Positions 34,123 through 46,873 of a stretch of 64,000 nt of DNA are shown here, in pieces. Source of the DNA: Phialocephala subalpina (lineage: Eukaryota; Ascomycota; Leotiomycetes; Helotiales; Mollisiaceae). The notes beneath the pieces were generated by a model. It saw only the letters and a list, made by a program, of their open reading frames with translations, was not told where the DNA came from and did not search any database. The stretch is taken from NCBI GenBank assembly GCA_900073065.1, contig FJOG01000004.1, positions 2,279,025 through 2,343,024 of the forward strand. Direction: 5' to 3'. The translations under genes and the position numbers were made by a program. Position 1 is the stretch's first letter, and each line of letters starts with the position of its first letter.

Positions 34123-35255
34123 TGGAGTTTTAGGGGGGGTTTTTTTTTGGAGGGTCATAGTTTAGAACTTGAGTTTGGTTGCTTTTCTTGGTTCGCACAT
34201 GCTCAAGTGAGTCTGCGGCAATAGCTGTTCCCTCGAGGGAAGATGTTTGTGAATGCGAACTAGTTAGACAGTCACGATGTCCCCACTGGCACAAGTATAG
34301 ATAGACCGTCTCTTCCTTCTCGATTTACTTTCTGCAATATCAAAACACGTATCTGCCTTGATCTTCAACCATTAATCGTTCTCAAACCACTTGATCACTA
34401 AATCTATTAAGCGCAGCTTTTGCTAGAAAATCCTCGCTCATCGTCGCCCAAGCCATCAACCACTTCAGAACTTCGGTCTTGATACAAACCATGGGCTCGC
34501 TTTCCATTCCACCAAGACACAACGAGAACCGAGATTCCCTTAATTTGCCCTTGAAAGATGAAGACTTCATGTATTTCACTTTCTAGCAGCATGAAGATCC
34601 TGATTTGAGAAGAGCACTAGAAACTGCCTTAAATTCGGAGGATCTACGAAAATTGGGTGTCAGGCGGCTCGGGTCTCTTGATGCATGAGATGTGCCTATG
34701 TGGATTACTCGTCTGCCGAAGCGTGGTTGGATTTATGGCTGCATGAAGGGGCTAAAGTGAGAAGGAGTGCTTGGTTGTGGAAAGGTTGTGCTCTTGTGGT
34801 TTGGCGTTTAATACTGTTTGAAGGTATCGCGAGAATTCCTGAACCTTTGAGGAAAGGCGTTAGGTCGCCGATGATACTTTTGCATAAATTTTCGCGTGAG
34901 ATTTTCTTTGAAAAGTTGAAGTATTTTGATTCCGCTGTAATCATTGAAACATAGAGAGCTGTAGATAGTCGCGATTTGAATTGTCCATGAGTTGCTCATG
35001 AAGTCTTCGTGGATGTCCATTCCCTCGGTGGACAATCACAACCTGAAAAGGAAAAAGTATAAATACAGCATCTGTCTTTCTAGAATTTCTCACAACATCA
35101 GCAAACATCTTCCGAGAAAAAAAACACCTTTTCGTTACCAAGCTACCTTATCCATATTGACAAAGTTCGTTGATCATAACTTACTCAACATAAACTCGTT
35201 CAAAGCTACGAAATCATAACCTCATCTCAATCCTCCTCGTCTATTCAAGCAGATC
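34123..35255. other. Spacer with a possible broken short gene
   Basis: At 34492 a short frame MGSLSIPPRHNENRDSLNLP meets TAG after 31 codons. The same frame then stays open for another 33 codons (DPDLRRALETALNSEDL). This could be a disrupted small gene or chance. Nothing else is recognised. Confidence 0.3.
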
Positions 35256-35615
35256 ATGGCACCCAGTCTACCTCCGGTTCCAGACAAGAATGATCTTACT
35301 AATTCAGATAACCAGAAATGGAAAGGTACCAGCTTCACGGTGTTCTTTCTGTTGAGTTTGCGTGTGCAACGGAATTGGGAGAAAGCGAAGGCCGCAGGAG
35401 ACCCAAATTGGCCGCGCGACATGGCCTTGGATTTGCAATACTTAGAGGAACGAAACAAAATCACTCGGCATATCACGACGCGTGTGGTAGGTAAACGCCG
35501 TCCATATTGGAGAGTTCATATGAAGATTGTCCAGGATGAAGAATACCGTTGGATTTATGATTACACGAAAAATGACCCATGGGGCAGGAGACTGTTAAGA
35601 CGATGCCCCTTGTAG
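35256..35615 (+). CDS. Small hypothetical protein (119 aa)
   Basis: This is an uninterrupted frame beginning MAPSLPPVPDKNDLTN after a leader resembling a fungal 5' region (CTCATCTCAATCCTCCTCG). The protein is basic and rich in Arg, Lys and Trp: VQRNWEKAKAAGDPNWPRD, then GKRRPYWRVHMKIVQDEEYR. There is no signal peptide, membrane segment or known domain. Its coding status rests on the start context and the sustained frame only. Confidence 0.4.
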   Translation: MAPSLPPVPDKNDLTNSDNQKWKGTSFTVFFLLSLRVQRNWEKAKAAGDPNWPRDMALDLQYLEERNKITRHITTRVVGKRRPYWRVHMKIVQDEEYRWIYDYTKNDPWGRRLLRRCPL

Positions 35616-36315
35616 GGGTTTTTTTTGCTACAAGCTTTGATTATGGGTGAATGCTGAGCCTTTAGAAAGGGTACCTGCTGGTTGCGATGTGTTTTTGTGC
35701 GTTAATCTTGTTGTGGACGAACCTTGTCAAGGGAACGGACTTTGGTTATGCTTTCTCAGCTTGGCGACTGAACAATATTTTGGGCATTGATTCAATACAT
35801 ATCGCGCTGAATTTAAGTGTGGTGCTGCTGTATCCTTCATTAGTAACATCTAGCATCAAGCCTGTCGATGGTGATGGAGGAGTTGCTCAAAGTTTTGCTC
35901 GACTTTCCTTCGTTACTTTGTGCATTGCACTAGAAGAGGTCCATCAATGGTGGATTCGTCCACTCAACATCATACACATTCCTCAATTTTACAGCGAACT
36001 CAGCGACCAGGCCTTTAAGCCTCAAAGGTGTGTTTATATTCCGTGGTGGTGCCATCGACTTTGACTCGCTAAGCTAGACCCACCCATCCTCTTCCTCCCT
36101 TCTCATTGTTCTTCCCCGCTCTTCCTCTTTCTCCTCATCCTCATCATCCCATAACAACCATCTCTAATTGGGATCACAAATCAAAGATACACATGCACAC
36201 AACCTTACAACTTCAAACAAACACTTCCACAACCCCACTCGAAGTCCTCCTGAGACTCCTCTACAGCTACACTCGAACGAGAGCCCCATCCACAATTCGA
36301 ATTCCTCGGATCAAG
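35616..36315. other. Spacer before the secreted-protein cluster
   Basis: An open frame of 125 codons (35687-36064) contains one hydrophobic patch but no recognised features. The 3' half is pyrimidine-rich, typical of the leader of the following gene. Confidence 0.4.
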
Positions 36316-36968
36316 ATGATTTACTACAACTTCACTATCATACTCCTCCTCACCTCCATCATCGCCTCCACCTTCACTCTCGCACTCCCCAGCAACATCC
36401 CAGCTCACAACTCTGTCGAAGTCCCCCAAATCTAGTAAAGTTCGCAGCATGGTCGAAGCCCGCAAGATCATCGAAGCAAACCCCGTCGAAGCTCGCAATG
36501 CAACCAATGTCGCTGCTCCCGGTGAAACTCGCTAGGGCCCATACCCGTACAACCCCTCCAACAACATGACCGACTGCATCCAATATAAGGTCTCTGACAT
36601 GTGCGTTCTCTCCACATGTCAGAACTGGGATATGAATGCATTCTTTGTAGTTTACGACGGATGGTGCAACCAGCCTGGATATACTGGATATACTGGATAT
36701 ATTACTGGCCGGGTCAATGGTAACTTGATGTTCCCGAGCTTGGTATGAATTTGAAGCCGACTTGTAATTAGAATATATCGCCATTGATTCCGAACTGCCT
36801 TGGACTGTCGACTTGACCTGGCCTGATGCGCCTGCAGCCTATGAATGGGGTGCAGCTCCCGATCTTGCCTACTCGACGTTCTTCAATAGTGGCTATGAGG
36901 CTCCTTGGGTTCCTTGTGATGGGACCACGAACCAGTTCATCACTTGTTTGATCCCATTCACGTGCTAG
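36316..36968 (+). pseudogene. Small secreted cysteine-containing protein, copy A (broken)
   Basis: The frame starts MIYYNFTIILLLTSIIASTF, a clear signal peptide, then LALPSNIP. It stops at 36433. Just before this the frame must shift to continue into VRSMVEARKIIEANPVEARN. A TAG at about 36532 then stands where copy C has the Trp of KWGFHP, so a Trp-to-stop change is likely. After it come a Cys-containing block (TDCIQYKVSDMCVLSTCQNW), a GYT tandem repeat and an intron (donor near 36719, acceptor at about 36774). The conserved last exon follows (IDSELPWTVDLTW, FITCLIPFTC, stop). Copies B and C lie next in the same orientation. Confidence 0.72.
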
Positions 36969-37320
36969 AGGGTTTTCCTGGCCAGTCTACCAGGGTGAGC
37001 TGGAAGCGACTGCAGGTGGTTTTTATTTCATGAGATTCGGCGTCCTGAAAGCATCTCGGAAGTTGCATATTCGTTGCATTGCTGAAGATCTTTGAGCCCC
37101 ATAACACGAAAGCTAAAAGTTGAAGGCTTTCGAAGAACAATTCTGCTCGCTGAGCAAAGCGAGGAGGGGAACCTCCTATTAGCCCCCGCAGAAAAGCACT
37201 CGAAATTTTTTTTAAAAAAAAAAAAAAAAGCCTTCCAAAATGGAAAAGAATACATCACAACACAACTAACGAAATAGGAGGGGGGTTGTGACTTAGAGAA
37301 ACCTAATTTAATAGGTTTAC

Positions 37321-37804
37321 TTGAAGCTCGCGTTGGTGAATCTGTGCTCTCGCTGTAGTTGCACGCCAGCCATAGTACCCACAAGTCCAGCCCAATGGTC
37401 AAATGCTCCAATGTATCTCAACCATCACCCAGAATTCAGCCAACGAGAGCCTTCCTCAACAGTGGAGTCTAAACGTCTTGCAGTACGTGGCGGCGACGGA
37501 GAGTATGTGGTCAATGATACAAATTGTAAGCGTCTAGGATCAAAAACTGGCAAAGTCGCAAGTAAGTTCATCGTTTGGAGGATTGCACTGTGATCCAGGG
37601 GCTGATATGTGCGAAGCCCACGTTGTCATCGACTCTGAGTTGAGGTGGACGGTTGATCTTACTTGGGCTGGAGCTATTGATTGGGATACTATGCCGAATA
37701 TTGACTGCTCGAGTTATAATCTGGTTGCTAGTGGGGGTACGTGGGCTTGTGATAAGGTCATTGTGGAGTACATAAGTTGCTCTGTACCATTCAATTGTTG
37801 GTAG
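37321..37804 (+). pseudogene. Small secreted protein family, copy B (lacks a signal peptide, probably truncated)
   Basis: The C-terminal exon is clear. After a 36-bp intron (GTAAGT...GATCCAG) it reads VVIDSELRWTVDLTWAGAID, WDTMPNIDCSSYN, WACDKV and ends ISCSVPFNCW, matching copies A and C. The preceding exon has NDTNCKRLGSKTGKVA, matching DPHCKLLGGSAGQAS of copy C. No initiating Met with a signal peptide is present in frame. The upstream 300 bp contain an A/T homopolymer (T8A18 at about 37206-37228). This is probably a 5'-truncated copy. Confidence 0.68.
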
Positions 37805-38221
37805 AATGACAACAACCTTGTAGATTGCAGTCCGAGATATGACCCTAGCTGTAGCGTACAGCATTTGAGATACCTTGGCTTCTGCCACTCAGTAAGGGAA
37901 TGAATATGTGAAGGACTTCTTCCATGCGAATCAACGTCATCAAATCTTCTGATTCACAGTAGTGGATGCAAGCAAGTGTACTACCATATCTGAGTCATAG
38001 TAATGGCCTGGGATTGTAGATCATACGATTGATTGGTATTTCAAAGCCTTCTTAGAGTCTTTTCTTCGACACACTATTCCACTTCCAACAGAATAAACCA
38101 TCCAAATCAGGCGCAAAGCAGCAAAACACCTGAAGCAGATTCTCAAAACAACACATTCTGGTACTTCATCCAGATAAATCCTCGTCGCAACATCGACTTG
38201 CTCGCCAGATCTCAAGTCAAC

Positions 38222-38782
38222 ATGAGCTTCGAGTTCACCATGCTCTCAACTCTCGTCTTTCTTGCATTTTCCTTCGCGCCATTCGCAAGCTTCATACTTG
38301 CTCGCCCCATAGTTACTCGGCAGAAATGGGGCTTCCATCCACAGAACGTCGAAGACTCAAACGGTCCCAGCATCACGTGCATGTCGACTTACAATCAGCA
38401 AACAGCCGATCTAGGCAATCCCCAGCTTTGTAGCTTAAGTGCTCTACAATACAGAAGCGGTGTCGCGCATTATTACATCTATGATCCGCATTGCAAGCTG
38501 CTGGGAGGCTCTGCTGGACAGGCCTCACGTATGCTGATTCCCCCACCTCGCCTTGTACCGTACATGATTTAAAGCTGACTTGGAACAGGTCGCTTGAGCA
38601 TGGGTTCCCAGCTGCCTTTGACTGTTGAACTTAGTTGGAAGCAAGATGGAAATATCCAGTGGGATGCTATGCCTATACTCGACTATTCGTACTTTCATTA
38701 TGATGGTGGAAACGCTACGCTTGCTTGTGATGGGGTTGACGACAACTTCATCACTTGTTTAATCCCGTTCACTTGCTATTAG
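38222..38782 (+). CDS. Small secreted cysteine-containing protein, copy C (intact)
   Basis: Exons 38222-38528 and 38589-38782 (intron GTATGC...GGAACAG, branch GCTGACT) give 166 residues. The N terminus MLSTLVFLAFSFAPFASF then ILARP is a signal peptide with probable cleavage before RPIVTR. The mature part has six Cys, in SITC, PQLC, DPHC, TLAC, ITC and the terminal PFTCY, enough for three disulfides. The C-terminal signature is QLPLTVELSW...YSYFHYDGG...CDG...ITCLIPFTCY. I recognise no named domain. Size, secretion signal and tandem paralogues resemble effector-like or self-defence secreted proteins, but that role is inference. It is the only undamaged member of three tandem copies. Confidence 0.8.
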
Positions 38783-40263
38783 CTAGAGAGGTTGACTATG
38801 AGATTAAGACTGCAGCCTTTGGAACCGTATCAGACAGGAGCTGTGAGGTGTTGTATTTGAGAGAGCATCTGTTGAGCGGTTGATGCGCACGTGTCTGGAC
38901 ATTAGGAGGCACTAGCGTTAACTAGCGTGGTTGAGCCCTTAATAAGGGGCCTTTAGATTATTCCCTAAAAATCTATCGCACTAACAACCACTTTACCTAG
39001 ACCTCATGCACTGTGATGCCACCGCACCCTCATTAGTATCTATTATACTAGCGAGACTTTCCAATATTTAGTCACTTAGCATGACTAGGAAATGATGATG
39101 CGAAGAACTTCTGAGCTGATAACTCAATGTTCATTGATATTAAGCTCAAGGTCTACACATAAACCAAGCTCAAGATCAACTACAAACGAACTTTCAACGA
39201 AACTGATGTGCATGGTTGCAAGAAAGCAAATTCGAGGACAGCCACGTGACTAGGATATGAATCACCCCTCATCTGGGTCCTTAGAATAGCTTGAAGCTTC
39301 GGATGAATATTTATTAATCCAATCGATGAGAATGAGTGAGATTATGGAGGCTATAACCTATTTCAAGAGTGCTGTTGCTGGTGGCAGATGACACTGCATC
39401 ATGTAGTCACTGTCCACGTGCTGAAACGCGTCACCGCCATGATGTGTGATCGCAGAGGCACTGCAAGAAGGGACTATGATGAAGAATAACATTGAAATGA
39501 TCTAACACAACAGCGAAGAAACAACATTGAATAGAGGTGAGGATATTCGACGAAAGCAAAATCAATGCGACAAGTGAAAGAAGCGACCCCTGACTAAAAC
39601 ATTGCGGGGAGGCGGCATTGGCCGGAACGGAAGAACTGTTCGGCGAAGCTTAATTCGAGTCTGTGAAACATCCCTCGAGTGATTCTTGAAATATTTCCAG
39701 GTCGTGTGAACGACTGGATTCTGTCACGATTGTTCTATATCACAGTGTGAAAGTCATTCCTTGTGGTGGGCCCGCCTAGGGCAAAGTTGAGCCCCGTGAA
39801 AGGCAATGTATAAACCCAAATGGTTGCTGGGAGGACCGTTACTGATGGTCAAATTCACAGAGACGACTGCCACCCTTCCCTCTCATGCCTAACGCCGTGA
39901 CAAACCTATGTGAAGACTTTCTAGCCTTCTTACACTCTTTCAACCAATATTGTACTCAAGAACTGCCTTTATTGGCGCGATCCCGTATCACCAACCCTCA
40001 GTAAGACGCCTACCTCAGCCCAGGTATCCTCCGAACTCCCTCACCCCGGACAACGGCTTTGAACGAATTTCAATTTTGGCAGACGGTCAAATTCAAATTT
40101 TCCACTCTTATTGATGCCTCGCGGTCGCGATCGTTGCCTAGCAGGTCCCGATAGCCGTTGTTCTTAACGTCTCGGCAGCCACACTCCACACTTGCGAATA
40201 CCTTCAAATATACAACCTCGATCTGCCACACCCACCTGACCTCTTCGTTCAACTACCTCCAAG
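38783..40263. other. Upstream region of the checkpoint kinase gene
   Basis: No gene is seen in this 1.5 kb. Three CACGTG boxes (38888-38893, 39243-39248, 39415-39420), potential bHLH sites, lie within about 530 bp. The last 250 bp resemble a fungal leader with CT-rich tracts. Confidence 0.45.
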
Positions 40264-43200
40264 ATGGATGAAGAGGCTACTCAGCCAGGTACTATCCAAT
40301 TATCTCCTTTATCTGCTCCCCTAACTTGCTCACAATTGCTTGCTCTGCCTCACGAAGAACTCTTGCGTCGCGCTCGCCAGGGCCAAGAAGACCGAATGAT
40401 TATTGACACATTTTATGCAGCCACCCAGATCGTACTCGATCCTCGACGACTCGGTCAAGCAAACTCGAGCTTGAGTCCAGACGATCAAGCCGACATTTGC
40501 TGCACACTCATTCCTGCCTCCCCTCCCGCAAAGCGAGCTGTCGCTCTCATCTACGAAGAGAACCCACACCTTACGATCACTTCCAGTAACAATGTCAGGA
40601 TTCGAGAACGAGACAGCGGAGAGGTGTCAGTTGGCGGCACTTTTGACCCAGCGACAGCAGGTCCTTCCTGCGATCTCGTCCTCCGTCTTTCGGCGAACCT
40701 GAAGGATCCTGTTGGCGGATTCAACTTTGGCAGAAACAAGACACGCTGCGACTTCCACATCGGTTGGCACGAGGAATCGAGACGAGTGAGCAATGTTCAT
40801 TTTAGGATCTATATCAATGAGCACGGCACTCTCATGCTTGAGGACCAATCAACCAACGGTACGGCAGTCGACGGTACTCTTTTGCGCGGCAAGGACAAAG
40901 AAAACGACAAGGATTACAGGCATACTCTCGAATCTGGCTCTGTCATTGTCTTGACTATGACACCCCCGGAGGAGGATTATCGCTTCATTGTCCGCATTCC
41001 ACAACGCGAAGATGAGGCCGCAGAGCGTTACGAGGAAAACCTTACCGCATTCTTCCTTCGTGTCAACGACGTTAAACAACAGAACCATGCCCGCCTGGCG
41101 GCCGCTGGTGGTGTGGCGAGGAGAGATCCGGTAGGCGATGTTCTATGATTTATGTGCCTTTTGCTAACCCGCACCAGCTGAACCTCTTTCCTACACCTGG
41201 CTCTGCTACGCCGAATCCTTCCATGCGAACATCCAGGGGAATACAACGAAAGGAGTGGCGTGGTGGCCAAAAGTACAACAAGATCGCTATGATCGGCAAA
41301 GGTGCTTTCGCTACAGTCTACAAGATCACAGCCAAATTCGACGGCGTGCCATATGCTGCCAAGGAACTAGAAAAGAGACGCTTCATGAAGAACGGAATTC
41401 TCGACCAGAAGGTAGACATGGAGATGAAGATTATGAGAAAGATTCAGCATGTGAGTACTCCTCAACCCGGGAAAATCACTTGACTAATAACCACAGCCTA
41501 ATGTCGTCCAATACATCGAGCACGTCGATTGGCATGACTACTTGTACATCATCATGGAGTTTATCCCCGGTGGTGATCTTGGAAGCATGATCAATGAACA
41601 TGGACACTTGACCGAGCTCCACGTCAAGGCTATGGGGGGTCAGCTGCTCAGTGCTTTGAAATATTTGCATGGGATGGGCATCACTCACCGCGACATTAAG
41701 CCGGACAACATTCTGATCTACAGCCGCGACCCCTTCCATGTCAAATTGACCGATTTCGGACTATCGAAGATGATTGATAGTGAGGATACATTCTTGCGCA
41801 CTTTCTGCGGAACTCTTCTCTATTGTGCGCCAGAGGTGTACTCGGAATATCGGGAATATGATCACACTGGCAGAAGAAACCTTCGAGGTCTTGACAAGAA
41901 GTCTCTACCGCCACAGCGATACGGCCATGCTGTCGACATCTGGTCTCTTGCTGGTGTCCTCTTCTACGCAATGTGCGGCAGCCCTCCATACCCTGTCAAG
42001 AATGGAACAAGCTATCAAGAGCTTTTGAACCAAATCATGACCCAAGCACTCGACATTCGACCCCTCCAACTTGCCGGTATCTCGGAAAATGGTATTCGTT
42101 TCGTTAAAGGCATGCTTCATGTTCGACCTGAGCACCGTGCGACCATTGTAGAGCTGGAACAAATGTCTTGGCTTTGTGGGGGAGATAGCCTGGAAGTTTC
42201 GATGGACGAAGACGAGGTTGATATGATTGGAGACGGTTATGACAATTCTCAAATAGAGGAAGGCACCTCTCAACTCAGCATCAACCCTGCCCAACGACGA
42301 GAAGTGAATGACAGCCAAGAATCTCATGGCAATGTCAGTGACCTCACCGACATTCAAACCGATATCCAACAACCCGAGATTCCAAGTAGCTTCAACACGA
42401 GCGAGGGGTTCTCGAATGAGGAAGAAAGTTTCGCATTCATGCAAGACCACGGTAATCCTACCAACGGCCGTTTGTTTGGGGAAGTTGATGTTTCCGCTTT
42501 GGGAAGCTCCGGCGCAATCCCTCTCGATCAGTTAAACCTTCCTCTTCCGAGTCGCGAGCACATCAACTTCTCTCAGCAATCATCATATGCGGAAAGCGAG
42601 CCCGAGAACGCTTTCCCTCAAGTCGCGACCGATCCTCGACTGCTCGACCCCAACCTTGCAGTAGCAATGGCGACAAATATGCCCCCACCACCACCACCCG
42701 CTGCGTCTCCGACCATTACCAACCACCCCGAAAACGACGATCGAGCTACTAGATCATCAAGTCTTCTCGGCGCAGAGTCTATGGTCGGCCATCTGAACAT
42801 GCATTCTCCAGCCTCCGCTGCCTCGCCTGCTGCCGATAGTCCCATGGCCTCCACCGAACCTCGAGATGTCAGAGATCCTACTATCAGTCTGCGACGACCC
42901 CGAGAAGAGGATGACGATGGTGATATTAGCTGGCGACCAGCAGACCTTCCTCCGAAGCGACAACGCAGATCATCACGAGAGATTGAACTTCCAGTTCCTG
43001 CAAGCATCTTCTGGGATCCGAAGGACAAGTCAACACATCACAACAACTATCCTCGCATGACGACGTCCGACTTCCAAGCATGGCAAGAGTACGCGAAGAG
43101 CAAAGGTGAACGATTCGTGTCTGGCCAAAAGACCTTTGAAATGACTATGCAGAGCTTCAGAAGCAGTAGAAGCCCTTCGATAGAGCCGGACGCGACTATT

Positions 43201-44130
43201 CGAGCATATTCCGAGCCTACAAAGGAGGAGGGACGACGAATGTTGATGAAGCGAGACGAGCGTCAATTGGCTGATGCACTGATGAGCAAAGCTACAGAAC
43301 CTGCAAGCAATGGCGGCCCCGTTAGAGACGAATTCATCCCATCAACCGCGCGTTCCTCGGGAGCCCCGGAAGCACCTCTGCCAAAAACAACTCGTGTTGA
43401 GGCTCAACCATCCGTCGGCAACGATTTCCAACCACCAAAGCGAATCGTCGCCAAGTTATATTCGACACGAGATAGCTTCCTTCCAACGATCAACCTCAAT
43501 ATCACCGATTCTCTTACAAGCTGGGGCCGCGGTGTCAATGCTACCGTTCGCTATCCAAATGCAGCGGAGATTAAAGTCCCGAAGTATGCCTTCAAGATCT
43601 TGATATTCAAGCCCGGGTTCTATACGAAGCTGGCTAAAGGACAGATCCCACAAGCGTGGAACGATGGTGATCAAGATATGAAGCTCTACATCTCTACAAA
43701 GGCTTCACAAGGTATCTGGGTCAATGGAGTCGTACTTCCTAGCCATGACTGCAAGAATCCGGGCACCGAGTCGAAGTTTTGGACCGAGCTGAAGCACGGC
43801 GACGAGATCACGGTCTGGCATAACGACAAGTCCGACTCTCACGGGGAGGAAAACATCAAGCTTAGATTCGAGTGCTATTGGGGCAAGTCAAAGGAACCGA
43901 GACGTGGCGAGCCAGTTGACTTTGTTGAGGGAGGTGACTTCTTGAATGAACTCGAACAGGCCTGCCTGACTCAGGAACGTCAGATCTTGACGGATCAAGA
44001 CAGACGCGCGGAGGAAGAGAAGAAGATCGCGAAGCGCGAGAAGGAGACCGAGAGGCTGGCTCGTCAAAGCGCTGCTCGACCCGCCGACGTCAATCAGTCC
44101 TTCAGTGGCACACCGTCTTTCCCCTCCTAA
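40264..44130 (+). CDS. Rad53/Chk2-like DNA-damage checkpoint kinase with two FHA domains
   Basis: Three exons (40264-41130, 41178-41450, 41497-44130) join in phase 0 to 1257 residues. Introns use GTAGGC...CACCAG with a GCTAAC branch and GTGAGT...CCACAG with a GACTAAT branch. An FHA domain near residues 140-240 has FNFGRN, RRVSNVHFRIY and LEDQSTNGTAVDG (phosphothreonine binding). The kinase domain begins MIGKGAFATVYK near 327, with catalytic Lys in YAAKELEK, THRDIKPDN near 444, TDFGLSK, YCAPEVY and VDIWSLAGVLFY. A second FHA-like domain near 1028-1170 includes WGRGVNATVRYPN, GIWVNG and GDEITVWHN. The FHA-kinase-FHA order matches Rad53 and Neurospora MUS-59 rather than single-FHA Chk2. SQ/TQ motifs (TQPG near the N terminus) fit activation by Mec1/ATR-type kinases. 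The C terminus ends in a charged coiled coil. It should be nuclear. Confidence 0.93.
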
Positions 44131-46873
44131 GCAAAATACCTCCTCTCAACAAAACGTTTGGATATGCTCCTCAAAGTACTAGCCTTGCAGGACAGCATAT
44201 CACAACCACATTGTAAAACATCATTTCTTTTTCCTTTTTTTTGTCATCAGCACTCGTACATACCAGAAGCGGGCTGGGTGGTATCAAATCGATCTTTGAA
44301 TTTGGGCATAGCTTCATAGCAAGGATAAAAGCAAGAGCGCGGAGTTACGAGATATGGATGGCTGGGTGGTTGTATTATGGGAGGTGCGTACAGATGCTTG
44401 CGCGAGCAGATCAGAGCAAGGAGATGCGGTTGCAGATTGCAGAAAATTGGCACATAGCTAGCGTGAATGAAGATACCATTGAATGAATCGCCTTTTTTGA
44501 GTGATTTGGGGAAGTAATTTGAATCCTACTCCCAGAAATATCTTCTCTTATTTGGAACAGCACGTTTCTCGAAGCTGTTGTAGTCTAATGGCTCGGGATC
44601 AATGTTCACTCCAGTTCTGGTCTCTTGCATTTATTAGCGTGATCCAAGCCACTCTCAGCACCGTTCGCAAAATGGCTCTAAACTGTTCTGACAATCAGGC
44701 TTCAACTGGCATTTAACCAGTTTGTAATTGATTCTGTCCTCGATTTGGCCGCTGTCACGGTGCCGATGTGCAACAGAAGTCTATGAAAGAGGCTTGCTTG
44801 TAGGGAGCCGCATTCGAGGCCGTAGAACTGGCGTATCACGTGCATGATTAGAATGAGAAGAGATGTTGAAGAAAGGGGGACTTGATGTACGATACTTGGA
44901 GGGACATGGAGCATTATTTCTGCAGTTTTTGGTTTTCGTGTCAAAGCTCGCGTGGGAAAAGAAACAGTTCGGAGCATCACAGCGCGCATGTAACGAAACA
45001 TTGATATTGCGAGGGGGAACATGGTAGAGTTGAGTTGGTGAACTAGTGTGAGGGGGAAGAGGGAGACGCGCTACAAGAGCTCGAATGCGGTCTTCGATTC
45101 ACGGTTCTAGGAAGCAATACGGTCAGTAGTGAACACGCAGTAAGGCGGGGGACTGCACTTACCAAAACAGAGAACTGATACCACGACACTATCTCGCGAT
45201 AGTGCGATCGTTAGATGCAGTGTTGCGTGCGGAAGCATTGATGTTAGACGCGACAGAAGAGCTTAGTCATCAACGGGCCGTCTATCTAAACGTAACGTCA
45301 ACAGGACGATGATTCTTCCATCCGACTCTAGACTGCATCACATCCTTTTGTCTGCCAGTCGTCGACTGACTCTCAGCCTCGACGGCTGCGCCAACAATAC
45401 ACGCTTGAACTCGGAGGATTCATCTCCATGAGACCTCGAGCTTTCGCCACGCGCGACGACCTCTTCGTCCCTTCGAATTTGCATCATGTTGCTTTCGCGG
45501 TCTCTACAAGGATGAAGCATCCAAAGGAAATCACTACAACCTTCTCGAAACCGAGTCCCGATCGTAGATATCTTGAGGCATGGCTCGTTGTCGTCTAGAC
45601 TTCATCCAGCAGGTTGTCAAATTTGACAATACGTTGACGCCGCACGCGGCCCCGGCCCGTTGAACTTTAATTACCTGGCCCCGAATCACGGACGAACGAA
45701 CCCAAAGAGTTGGAGGTGACTGCCGATCTTAGAGGTGTGGGCATGCCGCACAAACTTGATTTGCGGCATCGCGGCATACTAAAACTGTTGGCTAGTTTGA
45801 CTGCCTCTTCGCTTTCTTAAGCGTGTGGAAAACTTGAAGACGGGACGGGTTTGGACGGATGCAACCTTCTTCTACAATTCGACATTCACCACCGCAGAAG
45901 CGCACGCAATTCTCCCAAGGTTCTTGCTGCTTCGAGGCGTCTGAAAGGGATGCATCTGGCAGTTCCATCAACTACGTTTAGATTTCTCAAATGAAAATCC
46001 AAGCGAAAGGACATTTCTCGAGGTGACTCTCTAGAAGAGGGCGTGCACTCCGTCTATAGGTGACGAGTTTTCCAACCATGGTTCCAACTATCGAAGACTT
46101 CACGATATGTCGTCGATATTTACGTGAAGTACATTCCCGATACTTTGGAACCCTTCTCGGGAAGGTCCAAGGTGAGTTTAAAGGTGGATATTCTCAGCGC
46201 TCTTTGGAGTTTTGTCTCACTATTCGATTATTTACAATTCTCGAACTGATCTGGACCCCAATAACAAGACTGAAGATCCCTCCTTGGACCTGGTTCTCGG
46301 TGATGAAGGATCCGAGATTTCTTTCGAACGTTCGATTCATCTCATAATCATGTTGTGTCCTGGCCCCGTTCGGAGTACTCGGTACGAAAAATCGTTTATG
46401 CCTGCCGTCGGGTGGCACGACCTTACAGCGGCCCCTGTCTGTGCATTCTACCATCACGCTTATTTGACAACGGGACCAGAGGCTGGGCAAAAACTTAATC
46501 TATTCGCGCGGCACAGAACATGGCCTCCAAGTGGTGCAATCTTCTCCTTGCTTTCGGGCAGACTTGGCTCGCAATATCTACCATCTTGCAGGAACACGCT
46601 GCTGCAGGTCCAACTTTCTTTGGAACACCACCCCCGACCCTGGAGCGCGAATTCTTTGGAAGGAATCGAAGGTGGTTCTATGCAAGATACAGTAGGAGCA
46701 CTTTATTTTGGCAGGAGCAGGCTGTAGTTGCAGCGATGCTCCTTTTTCTTTCTTGAATCGTCTGTTTATCTTGTGGCGGCTCCCCACTGTCTGTTCTCTG
46801 TCTATCTTTGCTTGATTCTTGAAATCGTGGGTCAGTTCCCAATGTGTTGGAAGTGGCCCAGTTCTACGACAAG
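44131..46873. other. Long spacer between kinase and membrane-protein genes
   Basis: This is 2.7 kb with only short, overlapping open frames on both strands and no recognisable family. Around 45640-45780 there is a GC-rich patch with repeated GCGGCAT words. A non-coding RNA or a very decayed gene cannot be excluded. Confidence 0.45.

Noticed and set aside
33213..38782. A secondary-metabolite cluster around the Trt5/AusD-like methyltransferase
   Set aside because: No backbone enzyme, oxidoreductase, transporter or regulator is adjacent. The neighbours are a conserved unknown gene and small secreted-protein genes.
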